Shown here: positions 28,074 through 36,486 of the stretch, in pieces
Numbering within the stretch: the stretch's first letter is position 1
Layout: each line of letters begins with the position of its first letter
Source: Paraburkholderia diazotrophica
GTDB taxonomy: Bacteria; Pseudomonadota; Gammaproteobacteria; Burkholderiales; Burkholderiaceae
Reading direction: 5' to 3'
DNA length: 64,000 nt
Assembly: GCF_900108945.1 (NCBI RefSeq)
Contig: NZ_FNYE01000002.1
Coordinates: forward strand, 248,001 to 312,000
Notes under the pieces: model-generated
Databases searched by the model: none
The model's input: the letters and a program-made list of their open reading frames with translations, nothing else
What the model was told of the DNA's origin: nothing
Program-made: the position numbers and the translations under genes

Positions 28074-29096
28074 CTAGCGCTCCGTCTGCGCCGCTGCTGG
28101 AAGCTGGACGTGCAACGCGTCCGGTGCTGTCTGCGTCTCCTTGTTTCCCTGCGTCTTCTGTATCGCCGAGCGCATCGCGTTTTCGGTGCACACTTTTTCG
28201 AAGAGCTTCCTGAAGCGCGCCACTTCGTCGAACACCCAGTCGTGGAACGCCTTGACGCGCGCGGTCTGCAGCATCTGCGGCGGACAGATGAAGAAGTACT
28301 GCCACGGGCTCGGCGCGTCGACATCGAAAAGCCGCAGGAGCCGCCCAGCCGCTATTTCGTGCATCGCCAGCGAGCGGCGCGTCAGCGCGACGCCCTGGCC
28401 GTCGATGGCCGCCTGCAGCAGATTCGACGAATCCTGATACAGCACGCCGCGCTTCGGCTCGGGCCAGTCGGCGAGCCCGGCCGCGTCGAACCACGGGCGC
28501 CACAGTTCGTCATCTGAGCGCAGCAGCGTCACGTTGGCGAGATCGGCGGGCGTTTTCGGCAGATTGCCGCCGTTGAAAGTCGGCGAGCAGGCCGGGAAAA
28601 ACACCTCTTCGAGAAGCAGCTCGGTATGCAGCCCCGGATAGTTGCCGTAGCCGAAGCGTATCGCGGCATCGACGTCATCGCGGGCGAAATCGGTCAGCGC
28701 GTTGGTCGACAGCAGTTCGAGATCCCACTGCGGATTTGCCTCGATGAAGCTGCCGATGCGCGGTGTCACCCAGCGCGCCGCGAACGACGACAGCATCGAC
28801 ACGACGAGTCGGCGGTCGCGGTCTCCGGCGCGAATCTCGCGCGTGGCTTCCGCGAGCGACACCAGCGCCGTGCGCACCTGCGCGGCATAACGGCGGCCGA
28901 CATCGGTGAGCCGCACGCGCTTGCCGTCGCGAACGAAGAGCTTCACGCCCAGTTCTTCCTCCAGCCCGCGGATTTGATGGCTCACGGCACCGTGCGTGAC
29001 GAACAGTTCGTCGGCGGCGCGCGAAAAGCTCTCGTGACGGGCGGCAGCCTCGAAGGCCTTGACCGCGTTCAGTGCCGGCAGTTGACGAAGATCCAT
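28074..29096 (-). CDS. LysR-family regulator, GcvA-like
   Basis: This 340-residue protein has the N-terminal LysR winged helix (LNAVKAFEAAARHESFSRAADEL, quoted in parts at residues 8-30) and a periplasmic-binding-like effector domain (about residues 95-295). The helix-turn-helix sequence THGAVSHQIRGLEEELG is GcvA-like. The C-terminal 45 residues (after FEKVCTENAMRS) are an extra Gln/Ala-rich tail. The start ATG is 29096; a GTG at 29111 is an alternative. It is divergent from the DUF2917 gene, which is its most likely target. An inverted repeat abuts its start codon, consistent with autoregulation. Confidence 0.88.
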   Translation of the reverse strand: MDLRQLPALNAVKAFEAAARHESFSRAADELFVTHGAVSHQIRGLEEELGVKLFVRDGKRVRLTDVGRRYAAQVRTALVSLAEATREIRAGDRDRRLVVSMLSSFAARWVTPRIGSFIEANPQWDLELLSTNALTDFARDDVDAAIRFGYGNYPGLHTELLLEEVFFPACSPTFNGGNLPKTPADLANVTLLRSDDELWRPWFDAAGLADWPEPKRGVLYQDSSNLLQAAIDGQGVALTRRSLAMHEIAAGRLLRLFDVDAPSPWQYFFICPPQMLQTARVKAFHDWVFDEVARFRKLFEKVCTENAMRSAIQKTQGNKETQTAPDALHVQLPAAAQTER

Positions 29097-29100
29097 CGCA

Positions 29101-29126
29101 ATTTTTCTCACAAAGCCGTGAAAAAT
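29101..29126. promoter_or_regulatory. Probable LysR operator
   Basis: ATTTTTC and GAAAAAT form a perfect 7-bp inverted repeat with a 12-bp spacer. This dyad fits the LysR T-N11-A type. It lies 4 bp from the lysR start and just upstream of the DUF2917 promoter. Confidence 0.5.
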
Positions 29127-29132
29127 GATCGT

Positions 29133-29161
29133 TTGGCGTAAACCCTTGCCACGCCTACGAT
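29133..29161 (+). promoter_or_regulatory. Sigma70-type promoter of the DUF2917 gene
   Basis: TTGGCG and TACGAT are separated by exactly 17 bp, 34 bp before the start codon. The spacing and position fit; the -35 is only partly consensus. Confidence 0.45.
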
Positions 29162-29194
29162 TGTAGCCATGAAACGATTTTTGGCGAGGCCATC

Positions 29195-29521
29195 ATGCGA
29201 GAAATTTCCTCTAGCATCACGTTTGAAATCGTAGCGGGCGAAACCGTTCCGATGAAGGTCACGCGCAGCACGCGGCTGGCCGTCTCGGGCGGCGCGGTGT
29301 GGGTGACGCGCAGCGACGATGTCGAAGATTACTGGCTCGAACCGGGCAAGACGCTGCGTCTGCGGCGCGGCGAGCGGCTGTGGCTGTCGGTCGAGCGGGG
29401 CTCGCAGGCGCGCGTGGCCTTCCTCGTGCCGACGCGTGCCAACGAGAAGGCGTTCAACTGGTTTGCCCGCGTCAGCGAACGCTTTGGCGCGTGGCTTCGC
29501 TCGGGATGGCGTACCGTCTGA
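29195..29521 (+). CDS. DUF2917 domain-containing protein
   Basis: This 108-residue protein has a small beta-rich domain (residues 5-80, MKVTRSTRLAVSGGAVWVTR and LEPGKTLRLRRGERLWLSVE) of the DUF2917 family, which has a cupin-like look. The C-terminal part is aromatic and basic (NWFARVSERFGAWLRSGWR) and may be an amphipathic helix. No function is known to me. It is divergent from a LysR gene with a dyad between them, a pairing that I think is conserved in Burkholderia relatives. Confidence 0.78.
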   Translation: MREISSSITFEIVAGETVPMKVTRSTRLAVSGGAVWVTRSDDVEDYWLEPGKTLRLRRGERLWLSVERGSQARVAFLVPTRANEKAFNWFARVSERFGAWLRSGWRTV

Positions 29522-29597
29522 TCGCGCCGCGCTTCGATCCCGCTTATTGTCCTCCGGGCCGGCGAGGCGCGCAGGTTTTCGGTAAACTCCCGGAATC

Positions 29598-30365
29598 ATG
29601 TGTGCCACGCCGGTTTCATCGTCCCCTGTCGCTCCGAGTTCCAGTCAGCCTGACATCGCTGCGCAAGCGTATCTCGCGCAGCCGGTGACGGTGCGCTGGC
29701 GCGGCTCGGAGGACTATCAGGCCAGCTTCGACGCGATGCGTGCGTTCACCGACGCCCGCACGCCGGAAACCTCAGACGAAATCTGGCTCGTCGAACATCC
29801 TCCCGTTTTCACGCTGGGCCAGGCCGGCGACCCCGCGCATCTGCTCGCTGCCGACAGCAGCATTCCGCTCGTCAAGGTCGATCGCGGCGGACAGATCACG
29901 TATCACGGTCCCGGCCAGGTGGTCGCGTACCTGCTGCTGGACCTGCGCCGCCGCAAGCTGATGGTGCGCGAACTGGTGATGCGGATCGAGCAGGCCGTAA
30001 TCGACACCCTCGCGGCGTATAATCTCGCCGGAGAACGCAAGGCCGGCGCGCCGGGTATCTATGTCGCGCCAGAGCAGCCGGATGCAGGGCTGCACGTCGG
30101 CGCGAAGATCGCCGCGCTGGGCCTGAAGATCCGTAACGGTTGCAGCTATCACGGTGTGAGTCTTAACGTGAGCATGGACCTGCAGCCGTTTCTCGCCATC
30201 AATCCGTGCGGTTACGCGGGGCTGGAAACAGTCGACATGGCGACGCTCGGCGTCGCAGCCGGCTGGGACGACGTAGCCCGGACCCTGGCAGCAAGCCTCA
30301 TCGCCAACATCGACGGCCGTCCCGCAGCCGTCGGCCAACCGCAGGCGGGCGCCATCGCCGCCTGA
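29598..30365 (+). CDS. lipB: Octanoyltransferase
   Basis: This 255-residue enzyme moves octanoyl from acyl-carrier protein to lipoyl domains. It has the conserved HGPGQ (about residue 101), the lysine in [11 protein letters not shown] and the acyl-accepting Cys in INPCGYAG, the LipB catalytic pair. The N-terminal 25 residues are Ser/Ala/Pro-rich and outside the domain. It is 13 bp before lipA and clearly in the same operon. Confidence 0.96.
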   Translation: MCATPVSSSPVAPSSSQPDIAAQAYLAQPVTVRWRGSEDYQASFDAMRAFTDARTPETSDEIWLVEHPPVFTLGQAGDPAHLLAADSSIPLVKVDRGGQITYHGPGQVVAYLLLDLRRRKLMVRELVMRIEQAVIDTLAAYNLAGERKAGAPGIYVAPEQPDAGLHVGAKIAALGLKIRNGCSYHGVSLNVSMDLQPFLAINPCGYAGLETVDMATLGVAAGWDDVARTLAASLIANIDGRPAAVGQPQAGAIAA

Positions 30366-30378
30366 CTGGAACGAACGA

Positions 30379-31368
30379 ATGACTGACGTTACCGCCAATC
30401 CCGCCGCTTCCAACGCCACTCCGGCGCCTTATGACGCAACCGCGAAGCAGAAGGCACAAGCCAAGACTGCGCGCATTCCGATCAAGATCGTTCCGATCGA
30501 AAAACTCAAGAAGCCCGACTGGATTCGCGTAAAGGCGGCGACGGGCAATTCGCGTTTCTACGAGATCAAGCAGATTCTGCGCGAGCACAATCTGCACACG
30601 GTGTGCGAGGAAGCGAGCTGCCCGAACATCGGCGAATGCTTCGGCAAGGGCACCGCGACGTTCATGATCATGGGCGACAAGTGCACGCGCCGCTGTCCGT
30701 TCTGCGACGTCGGCCACGGCCGTCCCGATCCGCTCGATCCCGAAGAGCCGGGCAATCTCGCGCGCACGATCGCCGCGCTGAAGCTGAAGTACGTGGTGAT
30801 CACGAGCGTGGACCGCGACGATTTGCGCGACGGCGGCGCGGCGCACTTCGTCGAATGCATCCAGAAGACGCGCGAGCTGTCGCCGGAAACGCGCATCGAA
30901 ATCCTGACGCCGGATTTCCGCGGTCGTCTCGATCGCGCGATTGGCATTCTGAATGCCGCGCCGCCCGATGTGATGAACCACAACCTCGAAACGGTGCCGC
31001 GTCTGTACAAGGAAGCGCGTCCGGGTTCGGACTACGCGCATTCGCTGAAGCTGCTGAAGGACTTCAAGGCGCTGCATCCGGACGTCGCAACCAAGTCGGG
31101 CCTGATGGTCGGTCTCGGCGAAACGGAAGAAGAAATCCTGCAGGTGATGCGCGATCTGCGCGAGCACAACGTCGATATGCTGACGATCGGCCAGTATCTG
31201 CAGCCGTCGGAACATCATCTGCCCGTGCGCGCGTATGTGCATCCCGACACGTTCAAGATGTACGAGGAAGAAGCGTACAAGATGGGATTCACGCATGCGG
31301 CTGTCGGCGCGATGGTGCGTTCGAGCTATCACGCCGATGTGCAGGCGCACGATGCCGGCGTGGTCTGA
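30379..31368 (+). CDS. lipA: Lipoyl synthase
   Basis: This 329-residue radical-SAM enzyme inserts two sulfur atoms into the octanoyl chain. It has the auxiliary-cluster cysteines [12 protein letters not shown] and the radical-SAM motif CTRRCPFC. The first 35 residues are Ala/Thr-rich and variable, as usual for LipA. A good terminator lies 33 bp after the stop, ending the lipB-lipA operon. Confidence 0.97.
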   Translation: MTDVTANPAASNATPAPYDATAKQKAQAKTARIPIKIVPIEKLKKPDWIRVKAATGNSRFYEIKQILREHNLHTVCEEASCPNIGECFGKGTATFMIMGDKCTRRCPFCDVGHGRPDPLDPEEPGNLARTIAALKLKYVVITSVDRDDLRDGGAAHFVECIQKTRELSPETRIEILTPDFRGRLDRAIGILNAAPPDVMNHNLETVPRLYKEARPGSDYAHSLKLLKDFKALHPDVATKSGLMVGLGETEEEILQVMRDLREHNVDMLTIGQYLQPSEHHLPVRAYVHPDTFKMYEEEAYKMGFTHAAVGAMVRSSYHADVQAHDAGVV

Positions 31369-31400
31369 ACGCTTGCTGTAGTAGAAAACGGTTGAAGCAG

Positions 31401-31425
31401 AAAAGCCCGCAAATGCGGGCTTTTT
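31401..31425. terminator. Intrinsic terminator, usable both ways
   Basis: AGCCCGC / GCGGGCT with an AAAT loop is flanked by four A and five T. It ends lipA and could also stop transcripts from the convergent DeoR-family gene. Confidence 0.88.
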
Positions 31426-31546
31426 GTTGTGACGCGGTTCACAGCGGCGTGCGCGAACACCTTGCGAAGGCGCGATCTTCAAAGCGCACAAAAATACAAC
31501 TGGGCAAAGTTACGCGACACGAAACCGGACGGGACCAACTGCAAAG

Positions 31547-32320
31547 TCACGCGAGAATCACCCTGCCCACTTTGCGCTTCAATTGCGCAAATGCCGCGAC
31601 GTCCGCCGCTTTCTGGTTGGTAATCAGCAGGTCGATTTTTTCGGGCGCGCAATACGCGATGCGGCTATGCTGCCCGACCTTGCTGTAGTCCGCGAGTATC
31701 ACGACGCTGTCCGCGTTGCCGACCATCGCGCGCGCGACTTCCGTTTCCGCGCGGTCATAGTTCGTAGCACCATACTTCGGGTCGACGCCGACGGGTGACA
31801 GCAGCGCGATGTCCGCGCGATAACGCTGGATGTCGAGAATGGTCGTATCGCCTGTCGTCGACAACGCGCGGTCGCTGATCGAACCGCCCAACAGAATGAC
31901 CTCGTTGGCCCACGATTCGCGCTGCTCGGGCGCGCCGCGCATCTTCATCGCGACGTCGATCGAGTTGGTGATCACGGTGAGGTTCGCAAGCTTCGCGAGT
32001 TCGTCGGCGAGTGCCGCGGTCGTCGTGCCCGCGTCGATGAAGAGCGTCTGTCCGCTTGTAACGACATTCGTCGCGGCCTTTGCAATGGCCTTCTTCGATT
32101 TCACATGTGTCTGCGCACGCTCGGCGATGGGCGCTTCGTCGGCGGGCTTGATCGCGCCACCATGCACGCGCCGAAGTTCGCCGAGCGCTTCGAGATCGAG
32201 CAGGTCGCGCCGCACCGTTTCTCGCGATACGCCGAGGTCCGCCATGATGCGCTCCGTCGATACGCGATTGAGTGTGGACAGCAGCGCGCGTATTCTCTGA
32301 TGACGATCTTCCTGCCACAT
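31547..32320 (-). CDS. DeoR-family transcriptional regulator (GlpR-like)
   Basis: This 257-residue protein has the DeoR winged helix (residues 6-60, with VSTERIMADLGVSRETVRRD) and a C-terminal sugar-phosphate sensor domain with the family signature FIDAGTTTAALADEL. DeoR/GlpR repressors respond to phosphorylated sugars or glycerol-3-phosphate. It is divergent from the glycerophosphodiesterase and ABC importer genes and is their likely repressor, with glycerol-3-phosphate a reasonable inducer since it is the product of the phosphodiesterase. The start at 32320 gives the normal length. Confidence 0.9.
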   Translation of the reverse strand: MWQEDRHQRIRALLSTLNRVSTERIMADLGVSRETVRRDLLDLEALGELRRVHGGAIKPADEAPIAERAQTHVKSKKAIAKAATNVVTSGQTLFIDAGTTTAALADELAKLANLTVITNSIDVAMKMRGAPEQRESWANEVILLGGSISDRALSTTGDTTILDIQRYRADIALLSPVGVDPKYGATNYDRAETEVARAMVGNADSVVILADYSKVGQHSRIAYCAPEKIDLLITNQKAADVAAFAQLKRKVGRVILA

Positions 32321-32631
32321 GCGTGATATTCCTCGCCTGTTCTTTGAGGTTGCGCGACTGCCGCGTTTCTACGTACGGGATGACTATCAATCCATTGTGT
32401 CGGACCGATGTCAAAGCGCATAACGACGTGATGCGTGTGTACTTTTGGGTTGTACTTTTTTGGGAGCTTGCAAGTTTGGGTATTTGTATTTAGCCTTCGC
32501 ATTCTGAGGCATTTGCGCCCGACTTGAAACAAACCAAACATTCGCGATCCTCAGAATAAGGTAAGCCGTCACAATCGACGGGCGCACCACGCAGGCTGCA
32601 GTTCCATCAGATCATTGTGAAGGCACACACG
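32321..32631. other. AT-richer divergent control region
   Basis: This 311-bp gap between the DeoR gene and the phosphodiesterase gene is less GC-rich than its surroundings, especially 32440-32560. It holds a long-spaced inverted repeat (separate entry) and a TTGAAA at 32524. I do not see a complete sigma70 promoter with normal spacing, so the start sites remain open. Confidence 0.5.
32501..32557. promoter_or_regulatory. 9-bp inverted repeat with 39-bp spacer
   Basis: ATTCTGAGG (32501-32509) and CCTCAGAAT (32549-32557) are exact inverted copies. The position between the DeoR gene and its presumed target suggests paired operator half-sites or a looping arrangement. Function is inferred from position only. 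Confidence 0.45.
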
Positions 32632-33396
32632 ATGAGCAACGGGATCGATCAGGCACTATCCGCAGACTGGCCTTATCAACGGCTCGTCGCGCATCGAATT
32701 GGCGGCAAGCTGGCGCCGGAGAATACGCTTTCAGGCTTCGACGCGTGCATCCGTTTCGGCTACAGGATGATCGAGTTCGACGCGAAGCTCTCCTGCGACA
32801 ATCAAGTCTTTCTGCTGCACGACGACGATCTCAACCGCACGACCAATGGCCGCGGCCCCGCTGCGAAACACACGTGGCAACAGCTCGCATCGCTCGATGC
32901 GGGCGCGTGGTTCGATGCGCGCTTCAAGGACGAACGTCTTCCCACACTGGCGCAAGTGGCGGCGCGCTGCGAGCGCGAAGCGATCGCAGCCAACATCGAA
33001 ATCAAACCTTGTCCGGGCCGCGACGAGATCACGGGGCGTCTCGTCGCGCTCGCCGCGAAGGACTTGTGGCGCGCACGGAAGCCGCTTCTTTCTTCCTTCT
33101 CGTTCGACGCGCTCAAAGCCGCGCGCGATGCCGTGCCGTCGCTGCCGCGCGGCATGCTGTTCGATGCACTGCCCGGCGACTGGCTGCGCATCGCGCGCGA
33201 ACTCGCGTGCGTCTCGCTGCATGCGAACCACAGGCATCTGACCCAGCAGAACGTCCGCGCGATGCGCGATGCCGGGCTGCGCGTGCTCGCGTACACGGTG
33301 AACGATCCGGCGCGCGCACGCGAACTCGCGAAGTGGGGCGTCGACATGATTTGTACCGATCGCCTCGATATGATCGGCGAGGACGTCGTCAGCTAA
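32632..33396 (+). CDS. ugpQ: Glycerophosphodiester phosphodiesterase
   Basis: This 254-residue GDPD enzyme hydrolyses glycerophosphodiesters to glycerol-3-phosphate and an alcohol. It has the signature HRIGGKLAPENTLSGF (about residue 22), the metal ligands in IEFDAKLS and the second catalytic His in LLHDDDLNRTTNG. It has no signal peptide, so it acts in the cytoplasm as UgpQ does, on substrate that has been imported intact. The ATG at 32632 is preceded by GAAGG; a GTG at 32617 is an alternative start. It leads an operon with a complete ABC importer and faces a DeoR-family regulator. Confidence 0.92.
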   Translation: MSNGIDQALSADWPYQRLVAHRIGGKLAPENTLSGFDACIRFGYRMIEFDAKLSCDNQVFLLHDDDLNRTTNGRGPAAKHTWQQLASLDAGAWFDARFKDERLPTLAQVAARCEREAIAANIEIKPCPGRDEITGRLVALAAKDLWRARKPLLSSFSFDALKAARDAVPSLPRGMLFDALPGDWLRIARELACVSLHANHRHLTQQNVRAMRDAGLRVLAYTVNDPARARELAKWGVDMICTDRLDMIGEDVVS

Positions 33397-33467
33397 GTGT
33401 GCAGAGACACAGACGTCGATAACCCGTTTTCCTAACGTAGCAATTTTCGGCAGAGGATGAGAAGACC

Positions 33468-34574
33468 ATGAAACCGACCACGTTACGTTGTTTGCTTTCG
33501 ATGTCGGCGCTGGCCGGCGTGACGGCCGCGAGCAATGCGGTAGCGGCGCCTTCCGATGCGCTCGTTGCCGCCGCAAAGCAGGAGGGGCAACTCACCGTGA
33601 TCGCGCTGCCGCACGACTGGTGCGGCTACGGCCCGATGATTGCGGCATTCCAGAAGAAGTACGGAATCAAGATCAACGAGCTGAATCCGGATGCGGGCTC
33701 CGGCGACGAGATCGAAGCGATCAAGGCGAACAAGGGCAACAAGGGTCCGCAGGCGCCCGACGTGATCGACGTCGGTCTTTCGTTCGGTCCCGCCGCGAAG
33801 GCGCAAGGTCTGCTGCAGCCGTACAAGGTGTCGACGTGGAAGTCGATTCCGGACGATTCGAAAGACGCCGAAGGCTACTGGTACGGCGACTACTACGGCG
33901 TGCTCGCGTTCGAAGTGAACGCGGACATGATCGACAAGGTACCGACCGACTGGAGCGATCTGCAAAAGGCCGACTACAAGAACGCCGTGTCGCTCGCGGG
34001 CGATCCGCGCTCGGCGAATCAGGCGATCCAGGGCGTGTACGCAGCGGGCCTCTCCGTCGCGAAGGGCGACGCAAGCAAGGCCGGCCAGGCTGGCCTCAAG
34101 TACTTCGCCGATCTCAACAAGAGCGGCAACTTCGTTCCCGTGATCGGCAAGGCGGCTTCGCTCGCGCAAGGCACGACGCCCATCATCGTGCGCTGGGACT
34201 ACAACGCGCTCGCCGACCGCGACACGCTGAAGGGCAACCCGAAGGTGCACGTGGTCGTGCCGAAGACGGGTGTCGTCGCAGGCGTCTACGTGCAGGCGAT
34301 CAGCGCGTACGCGCCGCATCCGAACGCGGCGAAGCTGTGGATGGAATACCTGTATTCGGACGAAGGCCAGATAGGCTGGCTGACGGGCTACTGCCATCCG
34401 ATCCGCTATAACGAGCTGGTCTCGCAGAAGAAGGTGCCACAGACGCTGCTCGACAAACTGCCGCCCGCGTCCGCGTACAAGAGCGCTGTGTTCCCGACCT
34501 TGCAGCAACAGGACGCGACGAAGGACGTCGTGACGAAGCAGTGGGACCAGGTTGTCGGCGCGAACGTCAAGTAA
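33468..34574 (+). CDS. ABC transporter substrate-binding protein
   Basis: This 368-residue protein has a signal peptide (about residues 1-27, ending AVAA) and a type II periplasmic binding fold of the iron/aminoethylphosphonate/polyamine group (KQEGQLTVIALPHDWCGYG, then FQKKYGIKINELNPDAGSGDE). It does not look like the glycerol-3-phosphate binder UgpB. The two permeases and ATPase that follow complete the importer. From the neighbouring phosphodiesterase, a glycerophosphodiester or other phosphate ester is the best guess for the ligand. Confidence 0.88.
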   Translation: MKPTTLRCLLSMSALAGVTAASNAVAAPSDALVAAAKQEGQLTVIALPHDWCGYGPMIAAFQKKYGIKINELNPDAGSGDEIEAIKANKGNKGPQAPDVIDVGLSFGPAAKAQGLLQPYKVSTWKSIPDDSKDAEGYWYGDYYGVLAFEVNADMIDKVPTDWSDLQKADYKNAVSLAGDPRSANQAIQGVYAAGLSVAKGDASKAGQAGLKYFADLNKSGNFVPVIGKAASLAQGTTPIIVRWDYNALADRDTLKGNPKVHVVVPKTGVVAGVYVQAISAYAPHPNAAKLWMEYLYSDEGQIGWLTGYCHPIRYNELVSQKKVPQTLLDKLPPASAYKSAVFPTLQQQDATKDVVTKQWDQVVGANVK

Positions 34575-34694
34575 GCGCAGCATGACGTTGCGATGCGGGC
34601 CGCGTTGCGCCGCCCGCATCGCCTGCCGCGACGGCGATGATGTCACGCGACACAGGGCAAGCGTGTCTGTTCGAGGGTGAGCGAGGGTAAGTTG

Positions 34695-35636
34695 ATGAGC
34701 GCTTCATCGGAAGCCGGGCCAGGCGGTCAGGCGGACCTGATGGTTCCGTCCGTGCCGGCGCCCGCGCCGAAGGTCGACGGCCCGGGCCGGTCGTCGCCGC
34801 TATGGACATGGATCGGCGTGATGCCGTTCTTCGTCTTCGCCTTGCTGTTCCTTATTCTGCCGACGGGCTTTCTGATGGTCGGCGCGTTTCAGGACGCGCA
34901 AGGCCACTTCACGCTCGCCAACATGCGCGACCTGTTCCAGGAAGGCACGCTCGACGCGTACTGGATCAGCTTCAAGGTGAGCGCGGCATCGGCGCTCGGC
35001 GGCGCGGTGCTCGGTTCGCTGCTCGCATGGGCGGCCGTGCATGGCAGGCTGCCTGGCTGGATTCGGCCGACGCTGCTCACGTTCTCGGGCGTCGCTTCGA
35101 ATTTCGCGGGCGTGCCGCTCGCGTTCGCATTCATCTGCACGTTGGGGCGCGTCGGCTTGGTCACGGTGCTGTTGAAAAAGTACACGGGCATCAATCTCTA
35201 TTCGACGGGCTTCAGCATTCTCAGCTTCTGGGGCCTGACGATCACCTACCTGTATTTCCAGATCCCGTTGATGGTGCTGATCATCACGCCCGCGCTCGAC
35301 GGCCTCAAGCGCGAGTGGCGCGAAGCGTGCGATTGCCTGGGCGGCACCGCGTATCAGTACTGGCGCTATGTGGCCTTGCCCGTGCTGTGGCCGAGCGTGC
35401 TGGGCGCGACGCTGCTGCTGTTCGCGAACTCGTTCGGCGCGGTCGCGACGGCGTATGCGTTGACGGGCAGCTCGCTGAACATCGTGACGATCCTGCTCTA
35501 CGCACAGATTCGCGGCGACGTGCTGCACAACCAGAACCTCGGCTATGCGCTCGCACTCGGCATGATTCTGGTGACGGGGCTGTCGAACGGCGGCTATATC
35601 TGGCTGCGTTCGCGCGCCGAAAGGGGGCGCAGATGA
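34695..35636 (+). CDS. ABC transporter permease (first)
   Basis: This 313-residue inner-membrane protein has about six membrane segments and the binding-protein-dependent permease loop EACDCLGGTAYQYWRYVALP (EAA motif, about residue 215). The first 35 residues are a Pro/Ser-rich cytoplasmic extension. It pairs with the second permease, whose ATG overlaps its stop codon. The ATG at 34695 is preferred over the GTG at 34677. Confidence 0.9.
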   Translation: MSASSEAGPGGQADLMVPSVPAPAPKVDGPGRSSPLWTWIGVMPFFVFALLFLILPTGFLMVGAFQDAQGHFTLANMRDLFQEGTLDAYWISFKVSAASALGGAVLGSLLAWAAVHGRLPGWIRPTLLTFSGVASNFAGVPLAFAFICTLGRVGLVTVLLKKYTGINLYSTGFSILSFWGLTITYLYFQIPLMVLIITPALDGLKREWREACDCLGGTAYQYWRYVALPVLWPSVLGATLLLFANSFGAVATAYALTGSSLNIVTILLYAQIRGDVLHNQNLGYALALGMILVTGLSNGGYIWLRSRAERGRR

Positions 35637-36472
35637 GCACGCAATCGGGCAGCCGATCGCACACGCAAAGGAACGCACAATCGAACGCGCAGTCGCGTGT
35701 TGGCGCATGGACTGCGATGATCGTCGGTTCCCTGTACTTCCTGATTCCACTGCTCGCGACTTTTGAATTCAGTCTGCGCATGCGGCGCGGCACGTACAGT
35801 TTCGACGCGTACCAGGTCGTGCTCTCCGACTCGCATTTTCAGGCGTCGTTCGGCTATTCGATTCTGATGGCGTTGCTGACGATCGTCGTCGGCGTGCTGC
35901 TCGTCGTGCCGACTGCGTACTGGGTGCAGTTGCGTCTGCCGAAGCTGCGCGGCATCGTCGAGTTCATCACGCTGCTGCCGCTGGTCGTTCCCGCGATCGT
36001 GATCGTGTTCGGGTATCTGCGCATCTACAACAGCAGCTCGATCTTGCCGCTGACGTCGAACGAACGCGCGACCGATCTGCTGCTCGTGTTCGGCTATGTG
36101 ACGTTGTCGCTGCCGTACATGTATCGCGCCGTCGATGCCGGGCTGCGCGCCGTCGACATCCGTTCGCTGACGGAAGCAGCCGAATGCCTCGGCGCGAACT
36201 GGCCGACCATTCTCTTCAAGGTGATCTTTCCGAACATCCGCTCCGGCATTCTGTCCGGTGCGTTTCTCACCTTTGCTGTGGTGATCGGCGAGTTCACGAT
36301 TGCGAGTTTGCTGGACCGTCCGGCATTCGGTCCGTATCTGCAACTGATCGGCGCAAACCGCGCCTACGAGCCGTCTGCGCTCGCGATCATCGCGTTTGCC
36401 GTCACGTGGGCGTCGATGGGGCTGATCCAGGTGTTCGGCTCCGTGCGCACGCTCGCTGCGCAAAAGCCCTAA
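35633..36472 (+). CDS. ABC transporter permease (second)
   Basis: This 279-residue inner-membrane protein has six predicted membrane segments and the EAA loop (LTEAAECLGANWPTILFKVI, about residue 183). A 20-residue Ser/Gln/Asn-rich start precedes the first segment. Its start overlaps the previous stop by ATGA, so the pair is translationally coupled and probably forms a heterodimeric channel. Confidence 0.9.
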   Translation: MSTQSGSRSHTQRNAQSNAQSRVGAWTAMIVGSLYFLIPLLATFEFSLRMRRGTYSFDAYQVVLSDSHFQASFGYSILMALLTIVVGVLLVVPTAYWVQLRLPKLRGIVEFITLLPLVVPAIVIVFGYLRIYNSSSILPLTSNERATDLLLVFGYVTLSLPYMYRAVDAGLRAVDIRSLTEAAECLGANWPTILFKVIFPNIRSGILSGAFLTFAVVIGEFTIASLLDRPAFGPYLQLIGANRAYEPSALAIIAFAVTWASMGLIQVFGSVRTLAAQKP

Positions 36473-36486
36473 TTCGAGGCACCGTC

